This document shows positions 9,842 through 19,128 of a stretch of DNA of 64,000 nucleotides, piece after piece (position 1 is the stretch's first letter; every line of letters starts with the position of its first letter). Made by a program: the position numbers and the translations under genes. The notes below the pieces were generated by a model. The model searched no databases and was not told the DNA's origin. It was given only the letters and a program-made list of their open reading frames with translations. The stretch covers positions 1,364,001-1,428,000 of the forward strand of contig NZ_CP035281.1 in NCBI RefSeq assembly GCF_004103735.1. The letters run 5' to 3'. This stretch comes from Aminipila luticellarii. GTDB taxonomy: Bacteria; Bacillota; Clostridia; Peptostreptococcales; Anaerovoracaceae.

Positions 9842-10192
9842 TTAATCCTCCAAATCAAGTTCTAAAAATTCGCAATCACCCCAGACCTTTTCAATATTGT
9901 ATCTCTGGCGCATTTCAGTGGTTAAAACATTTACAATGACATCCCCATAGTCCATGAGAATCCATCCCGAACTGGGCTGTCCTTCTATATTCTTTGCAAT
10001 AATGCCGTTTTTTGCAAATTCATCGTCAATATCATCACTTAGGGACTTTATCTGTCTTTCGCTGCTTCCGGAGGCCAACACGAAAAAGTCAGCAAATGAG
10101 GATTTGACGCTAATATCAATACATGCGATATCCTGTGCTTTTTTCTGGTCTAAAACCTTAGCTGCCAGTAATGCAATTTCTTTACCGTTCAT
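9842..10192 (-). CDS. rsfS: Ribosomal silencing factor RsfS
   Basis: A 116-residue RsfS/Iojap/YbeB protein that binds uL14 on the 50S subunit and blocks subunit joining in starved cells. The family motif WILMDYGDVIVNVL is present near the C-terminus. The gene order nadD-yqeK-rsfS is the standard Bacillota arrangement, with 12 nt to yqeK. AAGGAG lies before the ATG. Confidence 0.94.
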   Translation of the reverse strand: MNGKEIALLAAKVLDQKKAQDIACIDISVKSSFADFFVLASGSSERQIKSLSDDIDDEFAKNGIIAKNIEGQPSSGWILMDYGDVIVNVLTTEMRQRYNIEKVWGDCEFLELDLED

Positions 10193-10204
10193 CTAAAATC
10201 TCCT

Positions 10205-10765
10205 TTAAATTTTTAATTCTTTCAAATAATCTCTTGCTTTTATAGTATCTTCATCTAAATAGGAATGCTGTGACCGGACATAATCAATTGTTCTGGTCAG
10301 CGATAACATACAAGCTTCATCTAAGTTCTCAAATGCTGCTTTTCTCAACTCTTCTACTCCGGGATAGTCCCGGTTGGGTTCTATGGCATCCGCCAAATAG
10401 ATGATTTTTTCAAGCTGCGACATACGGGCTCTTCCGGTCGTATGGTAACGGACAGCATTTAAAATATCTTTATCCTTGATACCATACTCTTTTTCCATGA
10501 TCGCAGCAGTCACTTTGCCGTGAGCCAGATTTCTGTTATTTAAATATCTGGGATCTAAATGAAACTGCTCCACATAGCGGTTCATATCCTGTTCGGATAA
10601 TTCCCGGAACATATCGTGAAACAAAGCGGCCAGTTCCGTTTTTTCAAGATCTGCCCCATATCGTAATGCTAATTTTAAAGCGGTTTCTTTTACAGCGTAA
10701 ATGTGGCGTTTTCTTTTTTCTGATAAATTTTTTTCAATGTAATCACTTATATAGTCCGTTTTCAT
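10205..10765 (-). CDS. yqeK: HD-domain hydrolase YqeK (Ap4A hydrolase family)
   Basis: An HD-superfamily metal-dependent phosphohydrolase of 186 aa. HD is seen in LFHDMFREL, with further histidines in NLAHGKVTA and VRYHTTGR. Members of the YqeK family hydrolyse diadenosine tetraphosphate symmetrically. The start overlaps the last 23 nt of nadD, so the two are probably translationally coupled, as is usual for this gene pair. Confidence 0.9.
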   Translation of the reverse strand: MKTDYISDYIEKNLSEKRKRHIYAVKETALKLALRYGADLEKTELAALFHDMFRELSEQDMNRYVEQFHLDPRYLNNRNLAHGKVTAAIMEKEYGIKDKDILNAVRYHTTGRARMSQLEKIIYLADAIEPNRDYPGVEELRKAAFENLDEACMLSLTRTIDYVRSQHSYLDEDTIKARDYLKELKI

Positions 10766-11345
10766 GGATATACCTTTCTACAGACTCCGGAACAAGATTT
10801 TTAATACTTTTGCCTGCTTTTACAGCACTCTTGATCTCCGTTGAAGAGATCGGCAATTCTTTATTGTTCAATAATACAACATTAGTATTATAGACTGCTC
10901 TTATCCTGTCTATACAGCATTTTAATTCTTCTTCTTTATAACCCGGCCTGCTGCCAACAGCAAAACTGGATTCTGTCAGTAATTCTTCCGCTTTATGCCA
11001 GAGCTCAATGCTTAAAAAAGAGTCTGTGCCTAAAATGAAAAAAACTTCTGTGTTATCATAGAGGGCTTTGACCTGATTTAAGGTGTTGGCCGTGTATGAA
11101 ATTTCATCACTTTCCAGCTCCGCATAGGAAATTTCAACATCATTCATCCCGCGCAGCGCCAGTTCCAGCATCTTTACTCTGTGCTTTTCGGAGGTAACCT
11201 TTCTGTTCAATTTAAAAGGCTGGTATTTTGCAGGAATAAAGATCACTTTGTCCAGATTTAATTCCTTTTTTGCCTGTAAAGCCAGCCCCATATGTCCGAA
11301 ATGAACCGGATCAAAGCTTCCCCCAAAGATTCCTATTTTTCTCAT
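10743..11345 (-). CDS. nadD: Nicotinate-nucleotide adenylyltransferase
   Basis: NadD makes deamido-NAD from nicotinate mononucleotide and ATP. The nucleotidyltransferase motif GGSFDPVHFGH lies within the first 20 residues, and the C-terminal PISSTEIK gives the ISSTxIR-type motif. I start it at 11345, where GGAGAGG precedes the ATG. The reading frame extends further upstream, but that part overlaps aspS and has no match to the family. The product is 200 aa, the typical size. Confidence 0.94.
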   Translation of the reverse strand: MRKIGIFGGSFDPVHFGHMGLALQAKKELNLDKVIFIPAKYQPFKLNRKVTSEKHRVKMLELALRGMNDVEISYAELESDEISYTANTLNQVKALYDNTEVFFILGTDSFLSIELWHKAEELLTESSFAVGSRPGYKEEELKCCIDRIRAVYNTNVVLLNNKELPISSTEIKSAVKAGKSIKNLVPESVERYIHENGLYK

Positions 11346-11373
11346 AACCTCTCCGTTTATACAGGGATGAAAT

Positions 11374-13140
11374 CTATTCCCTGATATTGATACTAAGTTC
11401 TTCCAGTTGATCCTCCGGCACGCCGGTAGGAGCGTCACTGACCATGCATTGTGCCGCCTGATTCTTAGGGAACGCCATCACTTCTCTGATGCTGTGTTCG
11501 CCGGATAGGAGCATCACCAGTCTGTCCAGCCCATAAGCCAGGCCGCCGTGAGGAGGAGTACCGTATTTAAAGGCCTCCAGTAAGAAACCGAACTTGGTTT
11601 CACAGACCTCTTTACTCAATCCCAGCACTTCAAACATTTTAGATTGAAGCTTTTTATCGTGGATTCGGATACTGCCGCCTCCCAGTTCCACACCGTTTAA
11701 AACGATGTCATAAGCCAGTGCCTTGACCTTTCCCGGCTGAGAATCCAGCATGGGAACATCCTCCGGCTTAGGACAGGTAAACGGGTGGTGCATAGCCGAA
11801 TAAGAATCGGTTTCATCATCGTATTCAAACAGAGGGAAATCCACGACCCAGAGGAAGTTGAACTGCTTATCGTTCAGAAGTCCCAGTCTTCCCGCAATCT
11901 CTCTTCTGAGGAAGCCAAGGGTGTCAAATACGATTTTAGGCTTATCTGCGGCAATAAGAATTAAGTCACCCGGTTTGGCATCAAATACAGCGGCAATTTC
12001 TGAAAGCTGTTCCTGTGTAAAAAATTTATTAACAGAAGAATTGATTTCTCCGTCCCCTATTCTCATCCATACCAGACCCTTGGCACCATAATGCTTGGAA
12101 GCGTCTGTCAGCTTATCCAGATCCTTTCTGCTGAAATGCTCCGAACCGCCGTTGATATTGATTCCTCTTACGTCGCCTTTCTTCTCCAGTGCATCAGCAA
12201 ATACCTTAAATTCAGTGCCAGCTACCACCTCATTCAGCTTTTTCAGCTCAAATCCAAATCTGGTATCCGGTTTATCACTTCCGTATCTCTCCATAGCTTC
12301 ATCGTAAGGAAGTCTCAGAAATGGAGTCTGAATGTCCACATGCATGATCTCCTTCATCAGCTTTTTCAAAAAACCTTCCTGAATTTCAATGACGTCATCC
12401 ACATCCACAAAGGACATCTCCAGATCGATCTGTGTAAATTCAGGCTGTCTGTCTGCTCTCAGGTCTTCATCTCTGAAACACCTGGCGATCTGCATATATC
12501 GATCGGAGCCGCCTACCATTAAAAGCTGTTTAAACAGCTGCGGGGATTGGGGCAGGGCATAAAATTTCCCCGGATTTACCCGGCTTGGTACCAGATAGTC
12601 TCTTGCGCCTTCCGGGGTCGGCTTGTTGAGAATCGGCGTTTCGATTTCCGTAAAGCCCTGACTGTCAAAATAATCTCTGGCAAGCTTCGTAATATTATGT
12701 CTGAAAGTTAAATTCTTCTGCATCTTTACTTTTCTTAAATCCAAATATCGATACTTTAGCCTCAAATTCTCATCTACATTATCATCATCTTTAATATAAA
12801 TCGGCGGAGTATCTGCTTCGGAATAAATCACCAGATCATTGGCAAAGACTTCGATATCTCCGGTAGAAATCTCCGGATTTTTGGACTGTCTTTCTTTTAC
12901 CATACCCTTTATGCCTACAACATATTCACTTCTAAGGCTGTCCGCTTTTTCAAAAATATCCTGAGGAATCTTGTCATCAAAGACAACCTGAACAATTCCA
13001 GTTTTGTCTCTTAAATCACAGAAAATAAGGCCTCCCAGATTTCTTCTTTTCTGAATCCATCCATTTAATACAACATTTTCATGAATATTGCCTGAATTCA
13101 AAACGCCGCACATATGTGTCCTTTTAAAAACATTGCTCAT
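11374..13140 (-). CDS. aspS: Aspartyl-tRNA synthetase
   Basis: Class IIb synthetase of 588 aa. An N-terminal OB-fold anticodon-binding domain (GWIQKRRNLGGLIFCDLRDK) precedes the class II core: FTEIETPILNKPTPEGARD is motif 1, FRDEDLRADRQPEFTQID is motif 2 and GLAYGLDRLVMLL is motif 3. The bacterial GAD insertion domain is present between motifs 2 and 3. The length matches bacterial AspRS with the insertion. The gene follows hisS by 15 nt with an AGGAG site. Discriminating versus non-discriminating specificity cannot be settled by eye. Confidence 0.97.
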   Translation of the reverse strand: MSNVFKRTHMCGVLNSGNIHENVVLNGWIQKRRNLGGLIFCDLRDKTGIVQVVFDDKIPQDIFEKADSLRSEYVVGIKGMVKERQSKNPEISTGDIEVFANDLVIYSEADTPPIYIKDDDNVDENLRLKYRYLDLRKVKMQKNLTFRHNITKLARDYFDSQGFTEIETPILNKPTPEGARDYLVPSRVNPGKFYALPQSPQLFKQLLMVGGSDRYMQIARCFRDEDLRADRQPEFTQIDLEMSFVDVDDVIEIQEGFLKKLMKEIMHVDIQTPFLRLPYDEAMERYGSDKPDTRFGFELKKLNEVVAGTEFKVFADALEKKGDVRGININGGSEHFSRKDLDKLTDASKHYGAKGLVWMRIGDGEINSSVNKFFTQEQLSEIAAVFDAKPGDLILIAADKPKIVFDTLGFLRREIAGRLGLLNDKQFNFLWVVDFPLFEYDDETDSYSAMHHPFTCPKPEDVPMLDSQPGKVKALAYDIVLNGVELGGGSIRIHDKKLQSKMFEVLGLSKEVCETKFGFLLEAFKYGTPPHGGLAYGLDRLVMLLSGEHSIREVMAFPKNQAAQCMVSDAPTGVPEDQLEELSINIRE

Positions 13141-13155
13141 TTTATATCTCCTATC

Positions 13156-14409
13156 TTATTTTTTTAATTCCTCAATAATCTTATCGATCGCAACGACCCG
13201 CTGCTCCGACGTAGCCATGGTCTTAATGGACAGCATTCCCTCTTGAAGCTCATTATCCCCGATTACGACCGTATATTTGGCATGAATTCTATCCGCATAT
13301 TTAAATTGTCCCTTAAAATTTCGAGCCAGCAGATCCATTTCAGCTTTAATTCCCTCCTGCCTGATTTTTCGAAGAAGGGAAAGGCCGTATTCTTTAGCGG
13401 GTTCCCCCATTACGGCAATAAATACATCGACAGATTCCGGCTCCGGAATCATGATTTCATTGGCTTCCATGGTAAGGAGCAGCCTTTCGATGCCAAGACC
13501 GAAACCGACACCGGGTGTCGCTGGTCCGCCCAGCTGCTCGATTAGATGATCGTAACGGCCTCCGCCGCACACAGTTCCCTGTGCTCCGATTTTATTGGAT
13601 ACGAACTCAAAAGCAGTCTTCGTATAGTAATCAAGTCCCCTGACGATGCCGGGATCCACGATGAAGTCAATGCCCATAGCCGTCAGATCCTTTTGCAGCG
13701 TCTTAAAAGCTTCCTTGCAATCATCACATAAATAATCCAGCATGACAGGCGCTCCCTTTACAAGCTCCTGACAGGTTTCTGACTTGCAATCCAGTATTCT
13801 CATAGGATTTCTGTCATAACGTCCCTTACAGGTATCGCAAAGCTGATCATATTTAGGTTTTAGAAATTCTCTTAAAGCCGTCCTGTGCTTTTCTCTGCAT
13901 TTTGGGCAGCCGATACTGTTAATTCGCAGTTCCAAATCCCTGATTCCAAGGGAACTTAAAAAATCAGAAGCAAGACAAATGACTTCTGCATCTGCCATCA
14001 TGTTGTCTGTTCCGAAAACTTCAATACCTAACTGGTGGAATTCTCTAAGCCTTCCGGATTGTGGCTTTTCATATCTAAAACAGGGAATGTCATAATACAT
14101 TTTAGTCGGCTGAACCTCAGCAAAGAGTTTGTGTTCCACAAAAGCTCTTACAACAGGGGATGTACCCTCAGGCTTTAGCGTAATGCTTCTCTTTGCATAA
14201 TCTTCAAAGCTATACATCTGTTTTTCTACGATATCCGTAGTATCCCCAACACCTCTTTTAAATAATTCAGTATGCTCAAAAATAGGAGTTCTTATTTCTT
14301 TAAATCCATATCTCTGACATATATCGGCAAAGGCTTTTTCAACAAAATGCCATTTGTACACCTGATTCGGCAAAATATCTTTTGTGCCCTTTGGCGCATT
14401 GGTCAACAT
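13156..14409 (-). CDS. hisS: Histidyl-tRNA synthetase
   Basis: Class IIa synthetase of 417 aa. Motif 2 is FRYEKPQSGRLREFHQLGIE. The histidine-binding signatures GLDYYTKTAFEF and GGGRYDHL are both present, along with the C-terminal anticodon-binding domain. The start ATG has AGGAGG at 6 nt. It lies 5 nt after hemZ and just before aspS, the normal hisS-aspS pairing of Bacillota. There is no room for a T-box leader, so it is transcribed with the upstream genes. Confidence 0.97.
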   Translation of the reverse strand: MLTNAPKGTKDILPNQVYKWHFVEKAFADICQRYGFKEIRTPIFEHTELFKRGVGDTTDIVEKQMYSFEDYAKRSITLKPEGTSPVVRAFVEHKLFAEVQPTKMYYDIPCFRYEKPQSGRLREFHQLGIEVFGTDNMMADAEVICLASDFLSSLGIRDLELRINSIGCPKCREKHRTALREFLKPKYDQLCDTCKGRYDRNPMRILDCKSETCQELVKGAPVMLDYLCDDCKEAFKTLQKDLTAMGIDFIVDPGIVRGLDYYTKTAFEFVSNKIGAQGTVCGGGRYDHLIEQLGGPATPGVGFGLGIERLLLTMEANEIMIPEPESVDVFIAVMGEPAKEYGLSLLRKIRQEGIKAEMDLLARNFKGQFKYADRIHAKYTVVIGDNELQEGMLSIKTMATSEQRVVAIDKIIEELKK

Positions 14410-14414
14410 TCAAA

Positions 14415-15794
14415 TTACCTCCTAAATAAATTGTCATCTTTTCTCCGAAGCATTTCCTCTAATCTCGATATGTATATTTCAAAATTTGATACATTCGGAA
14501 CCCGTTCCAACCGGTTTTCCGTCGGATAATATACTTTTGATATTCCGCCGGCACCCAGTGCAACGATGGTCTGATGTTCTTCCATGATTCGTATATTATA
14601 AATGCCTTCGCAGCCCGGTCTGGCATAACCCACATTCTCCAGACTGCCGGCCATATGTTTCTGTCTGTAAAGATAATACGGCTTGTAATTCTGTTTATAG
14701 AGCTTGTCCTTGGACAGGGCAAGCATGTCCTTCACATTAAGAGCCTGCTTATAATGAAACTCTTTATCCAAATCTATTAATCTGGAAGCTCTTTTTACAG
14801 CTAAGGTATGTACTGTAATATTTTCTGCTCCCAGTCCAATCATAGTATCCACCGTATTTTCAAAGTCCTGAAGTGTTTCTTCCGGAAGTCCGGCGATAAT
14901 ATCCGTATTAATAATGGGAATTCCCGCATTTCTTGCCATTTCAAAAGCGTTTATAAAGTCACTGCTGCTGTGGGAACGTCCGATCAGCTCTAAGGTTTTA
15001 TCTTTCATTGTCTGAGGATTGATGCTGATACGGCCTACTCCATTTTCTTTTAACACGTGAAGCTTTTCCGGAGTGATTGTATCCGGCCGGCCTGCTTCTA
15101 CGGTAAATTCTTTGACCCTCGTCCAGTCATAAGCTTTTCTTATCTCGCCTAATAAGGCATTAAGCTGCTCCGCCGTAAGAGTTGTAGGAGTACCCCCTCC
15201 TATGTATACTGATTCCGGATACATGCCAGTTCTTTTCATTTTTTCGCCGGTATACCGGATTTCTTTGTGTAAGGCATCCAGATATTCTTGAATTTTATCA
15301 GGCTTTGACTGGTTTGACGTGAACGAGCAATATAAGCATCTGGTCGGGCAGAAAGGAATGCCTATATAAAGTCCGACCTCATTGGGCACTGGTGTGTCCA
15401 AAATTTCCCGTTGAATGCGGTATGTATTGCATATCAAGGAAATCTTTTCATCATTAAAAAGGTAAAAATTTTTAAGAGTGTCTAGGACCTTATCCATAGA
15501 ACCCAGCTTATTCAACAGTTCACCCACAAGCTTTACCGGCCTTACCCCGGTGTGTATCCCCCATTCGGGGCTCTTTCCGGTCAGCTCGGATAAGGTTCGG
15601 TACAAGGCTTGTTTCAGTGCATTTTTTTCTGTTTCATCAAATTCCAGCAGTCGTTCTGCTTTTTCGCTTTCATCTGCAACATCTTTCTTGTCAGAATCAC
15701 AAAGCAAAATATAATCTTCCGGCCTGAGAAAAACTTTAATCAGTTCATCATATTCGTATTTATTTGTTATCCCGTTTAATATTATTTTATACAA
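14415..15794 (-). CDS. hemZ: Radical SAM coproporphyrinogen dehydrogenase HemZ-like
   Basis: A radical SAM protein of the HemN/HemZ group. The [4Fe-4S] motif is CPTRCLYC within IGIPFCPTRCLYCSF, and the HemZ-specific segment WGIHTGVRPVKL lies N-terminal to it. HemZ is credited with oxygen-independent coproporphyrinogen III oxidation, but biochemical proof is thin across the family. I propose a TTG start at 15794: AGAGGAG lies 8 nt upstream and the product then begins MYKIILNG like known HemZ proteins. This overlaps the end of the preceding gene by 8 nt. The longer frame to 15863 would intrude further into that gene. The product is 459 aa. Confidence 0.85.
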   Translation of the reverse strand: MYKIILNGITNKYEYDELIKVFLRPEDYILLCDSDKKDVADESEKAERLLEFDETEKNALKQALYRTLSELTGKSPEWGIHTGVRPVKLVGELLNKLGSMDKVLDTLKNFYLFNDEKISLICNTYRIQREILDTPVPNEVGLYIGIPFCPTRCLYCSFTSNQSKPDKIQEYLDALHKEIRYTGEKMKRTGMYPESVYIGGGTPTTLTAEQLNALLGEIRKAYDWTRVKEFTVEAGRPDTITPEKLHVLKENGVGRISINPQTMKDKTLELIGRSHSSSDFINAFEMARNAGIPIINTDIIAGLPEETLQDFENTVDTMIGLGAENITVHTLAVKRASRLIDLDKEFHYKQALNVKDMLALSKDKLYKQNYKPYYLYRQKHMAGSLENVGYARPGCEGIYNIRIMEEHQTIVALGAGGISKVYYPTENRLERVPNVSNFEIYISRLEEMLRRKDDNLFRR

Positions 15795-16407
15795 ATGGAT
15801 TGCTCCTCTTTTCCAGTCCGATATTGGTGGATCCCATATGACCCGGATAAACAACCGTGTCATCGGGAAGAGTGAACAATTTCGTATGAATGGAATTCTT
15901 CAGTTGAGGGAAAGAGCCCCCCGGAAAATCTGTTCGGCCGATAGACTGCTGAAATAACGTGTCTCCGCTGAACAGTACATTGCCCACTAAAATGCACATA
16001 CCTCCGGGAGTATGCCCCGGTGTGTGAAGAAAGGTAAGGGTCATGCCGCCAATTTCCAGCGTATCCTTATCCTCTACCCATAAATCTGCTTTTAACTCGA
16101 TTTTTCTCCCGCAGCAATCCTCCGACATATTAAATGCAGAATCTGCAAGAAGATCTTTTTCGTGAATACACGCCACCAGCTCTGCACCCGGAAATAAAGA
16201 CAGGTATTCTTTTACTCCCCCAATATGATCACCATGTCCGTGAGTCAGGATGACGTATTGAACGTCACAGCCATCCTTTTTTATCAGGTCTGCCATCCTC
16301 GGACTAAATCCGCCGGGGTCTACGATAAATCCTTTATTTGTGTTTTCATCCCGTACATAATATGTGTTTGCTCCTAATGCACCACTGGGAATACAATTAA
16401 TCTGCAT
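15787..16407 (-). CDS. Metallo-beta-lactamase fold hydrolase (glyoxalase II-like)
   Basis: A 206-residue MBL-fold hydrolase. The zinc motif HGHGDH occurs in ILTHGHGDHIGG, and further ligands are HTPGHTPGG, SGDTLF and the final YPGHM. This is the YcbL/YqgX subgroup, annotated as hydroxyacylglutathione hydrolase-like, whose real substrate is usually unknown; clostridia mostly lack glutathione. It sits between dtd and hemZ, a common clostridial order. AGGTGGAG precedes the ATG. Confidence 0.85.
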   Translation of the reverse strand: MQINCIPSGALGANTYYVRDENTNKGFIVDPGGFSPRMADLIKKDGCDVQYVILTHGHGDHIGGVKEYLSLFPGAELVACIHEKDLLADSAFNMSEDCCGRKIELKADLWVEDKDTLEIGGMTLTFLHTPGHTPGGMCILVGNVLFSGDTLFQQSIGRTDFPGGSFPQLKNSIHTKLFTLPDDTVVYPGHMGSTNIGLEKRSNPFV

Positions 16408-16421
16408 ATACTCTCCACCTT

Positions 16422-16871
16422 TTAAAATAACTTTTTACTATCCAGTAATATGGTTACAGGCCCGTCGTTGTTGATTCTCACAAGCATGTCTGCCTGAAAG
16501 ACTCCCTCTCCTGTAAAAATTCCTTTTTCTTTTATCTGGCGAACAAATTCGTCATAAAGTTCTTTTGCTTTTTCCGGTCTTGCGGCTTTTATAAAGCTGG
16601 GTCGTTTCCCTTTTCTGGCATCCCCCAGCAAAGTAAACTGAGAAACCGCAAGCACCTGACCTCCCACATCCATTAGAGAAAGGTTCATTTTTTCATGTTC
16701 ATCCTCAAAAATACGTAAACCGGAAACCTTGTCTGCAATATAGCGAACATCGGCGATGTCATCTGCTTCCTCCACGCCTAACAATACCACAAATCCTTTT
16801 TTTATAGAACCTGTGATCTCTCCGTCCACCGTTACATCAGCATCCGTTACTCTTTGCACAACTGCTCTCAT
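16422..16871 (-). CDS. dtd: D-aminoacyl-tRNA deacylase
   Basis: DTD removes D-amino acids (and glycine mis-attached to tRNA-Ala) from tRNA. The two active-site motifs are visible: [17 protein letters not shown] and [11 protein letters not shown] (the cross-subunit Gly-Pro motif). The start is taken at the ATG at 16871, preceded by GGGAGG, and the product is 149 aa, the normal size. The gene follows relA, as in Bacillus (relA-dtd-hisS-aspS). Confidence 0.94.
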   Translation of the reverse strand: MRAVVQRVTDADVTVDGEITGSIKKGFVVLLGVEEADDIADVRYIADKVSGLRIFEDEHEKMNLSLMDVGGQVLAVSQFTLLGDARKGKRPSFIKAARPEKAKELYDEFVRQIKEKGIFTGEGVFQADMLVRINNDGPVTILLDSKKLF

Positions 16872-16920
16872 GCCGCCTCCCAACGCAATAGTTTATATAA
16901 TATTTTTATAGTAAACAAAA

Positions 16921-19116
16921 TTAGGTAACTGCTCTGTATACATCCGCCACACCCGGTACGCTCCGTAAGGAACGTAAGACCTTTTCCATTTGATTTGTAT
17001 TTGAAATAGAAAGAGTCATGGTGATATTAATGATCTGATCCTTTGCACTCTTGGCATTTACACCTGTAATGTGAACATCCATGTCCTCACAGACTCTCGA
17101 TAAATCTGAAAAGAGCCCTTTTCGATCCTCGGAAAGAATACAGATATCTGCATTGTAGGACTGGCTGGCCTCATTGGCATCCCATTCCACTTCAATCAGT
17201 CTGTTTCGCTCCATTTCCGGCATCTTCAACACATTAACGCAGTCCCTCCTATGTACCGAAATCCCGCGGCCTTTTGTGATAAAGCCGACAATTTCATCTC
17301 CCGGTACAGGATTGCAGCATTTTGAAAAACGGATCAGGAGATTATCGACGCCTTTTACGGAAACGCCGGTCTGGTTCTTTTCTTTATGCGTTTTTTTCTT
17401 CTTTTCATTTACCGTAATATTGCTAATGTCATTTTCATTTTTTTTCAGCTCTTCCTGTTTTTCCTCATGGAAATAGCCGATCAGATTGATGGCTGCTCTT
17501 CCCAAAAAGGCACCGCCGTAGCTGAGCTGTGTGAACAGATCATCGTGGGAGGTAAGATTAAAGCTCTTTATCAGCCGGTTGATATAAGAATTTTTCATGA
17601 CCTGAACCGGATCATATCCTTTTTTCTTCAAATATCTTTCTAAAAGCTCTTTGCCTTTTTCTATGCTGTCCGATTTATTTTCTTTCTTTAAAAAGCTTCG
17701 GATTTTATTTCTTGCGTGGCTGCTCTTTGCAATTTTAAGCCAGTCTGCACTTGGCCCTTTGGAGTTTGAAGACGTAACGATTTCAACAATATTACCGTTC
17801 TCAAGCCGGTGATCGATGGGAACCATCTTGCCGTTTACCTTAGCACCAACGCATTTATACCCTACGGCAGAATGGATTTTGAAAGCAAAATCCAGTGGTG
17901 TGGAGCCTGCCGGCAATTCGATTACGTCGCCTGCAGGAGTAAATACAAATACCTGACTGGCAAATAAGTCTACCTTCAAGGTCTCCATGAACTCTTTCGG
18001 ATCGTTCATTTCTTTCTGCCATTCCAGGGTCTGCCGCAGCCAGGCCAGTTTTACTTCTTCCCCGTTCATCTGCTTGGAAGAAATTCCTTCTTTATATTTC
18101 CAATGAGCTGCAATACCCAGCTCTGCCACCCGGTGCATATCATAGGTCCGTATTTGGATTTCAAAGGGATCGCCATTATCGCCTATCACCGTCGTATGCA
18201 GGGATTGATACATGTTTGGCTTGGGCATGGCAATATAGTCCTTGAACCGTCCCGGTATGGGTTTCCACATGGTATGGACCACACCGAGGACGGCATAACA
18301 ATCCTTTATGGTATCCACTATAATTCGAACAGCGGTCAAATCAAATATCTCATCGATTTGTTTGTGCTGATATTTCATTTTTTTATAAATGCTGTAGAAA
18401 TGTTTCGACCTTCCGGTAATATCATAGTGGATTTTAAGATCGTCCAGGCTTTTTCTGATTTCCTCAATGACCTGATTGATGACCTCTTCTCGTTCTTCTT
18501 TTTTCGCTTTTACGGCATCCACCAGTTCATAATAGGCATCCTTGTCAAGACATTTAAGTGCAATGTCTTCCAGCTCAAATTTCATGGCATAGATACCGAG
18601 CCTGCTGGCCAGCGGCGCATAGATCTCTAAAGTTTCCTTGCATTTATCGATGATTTTACTCTCGTTCATATAGTTAATGGTTCGGAGATTATGAAGTCTG
18701 TCCGCTAATTTGATAATCAGAACCCGGATATCTTTAGACATGGCCAGAAACATCTTTCTGAGGTTTTCAGCCTGTCTTTCTTCCTTGCTTTCAAAAACAA
18801 TAGAACTCAGTTTGGTTACTCCGTCTACCAACAGCAGGACTTCTTCACCAAACTCTTCTTTTAGTTCTTCTTTTGTGTATGGAGTATCCTCAACGACATC
18901 ATGAAGCAGACCTGCAACAATCGTATTTTCATCCATACCAAGCTCAGCCAATATTTTTGCGACTGCAACCGGATGAATCAAATACGGTTCTCCAGATTTT
19001 CTTAGTTGCCCTTCATGCATTTCTTCTGCTTTTTTATAAGCCTTGCTTATCAACTCTACATCGTAATGAGGGTTAATAGCTAAAAGGTCGTTTAAAAATT
19101 GTTCCATACTTAACAT
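16921..19116 (-). CDS. relA: Bifunctional (p)ppGpp synthetase/hydrolase Rel
   Basis: Long RelA/SpoT homologue of 731 aa, the stringent-response enzyme. The order is an HD hydrolase domain (GLLHDVVEDT), the synthetase domain (GRSKHFYSIYKKM), a TGS domain (VFVFTPAGDVIELPAGSTPLDFA), a zinc-finger/conserved-cysteine region (RFSKCCNPVPGDEIVGF) and a C-terminal ACT domain. Both catalytic domains look intact, so it should make and degrade (p)ppGpp. GGAAGG precedes the ATG. It begins 12 nt after secDF. Confidence 0.96.
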   Translation of the reverse strand: MLSMEQFLNDLLAINPHYDVELISKAYKKAEEMHEGQLRKSGEPYLIHPVAVAKILAELGMDENTIVAGLLHDVVEDTPYTKEELKEEFGEEVLLLVDGVTKLSSIVFESKEERQAENLRKMFLAMSKDIRVLIIKLADRLHNLRTINYMNESKIIDKCKETLEIYAPLASRLGIYAMKFELEDIALKCLDKDAYYELVDAVKAKKEEREEVINQVIEEIRKSLDDLKIHYDITGRSKHFYSIYKKMKYQHKQIDEIFDLTAVRIIVDTIKDCYAVLGVVHTMWKPIPGRFKDYIAMPKPNMYQSLHTTVIGDNGDPFEIQIRTYDMHRVAELGIAAHWKYKEGISSKQMNGEEVKLAWLRQTLEWQKEMNDPKEFMETLKVDLFASQVFVFTPAGDVIELPAGSTPLDFAFKIHSAVGYKCVGAKVNGKMVPIDHRLENGNIVEIVTSSNSKGPSADWLKIAKSSHARNKIRSFLKKENKSDSIEKGKELLERYLKKKGYDPVQVMKNSYINRLIKSFNLTSHDDLFTQLSYGGAFLGRAAINLIGYFHEEKQEELKKNENDISNITVNEKKKKTHKEKNQTGVSVKGVDNLLIRFSKCCNPVPGDEIVGFITKGRGISVHRRDCVNVLKMPEMERNRLIEVEWDANEASQSYNADICILSEDRKGLFSDLSRVCEDMDVHITGVNAKSAKDQIINITMTLSISNTNQMEKVLRSLRSVPGVADVYRAVT

Positions 19117-19128
19117 ATAACCTTCCTA

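Noticed and set aside
18103-18630. 175-codon plus-strand frame inside relA
   Set aside because: Antisense shadow of a well-conserved gene; no ribosome site and no family match.
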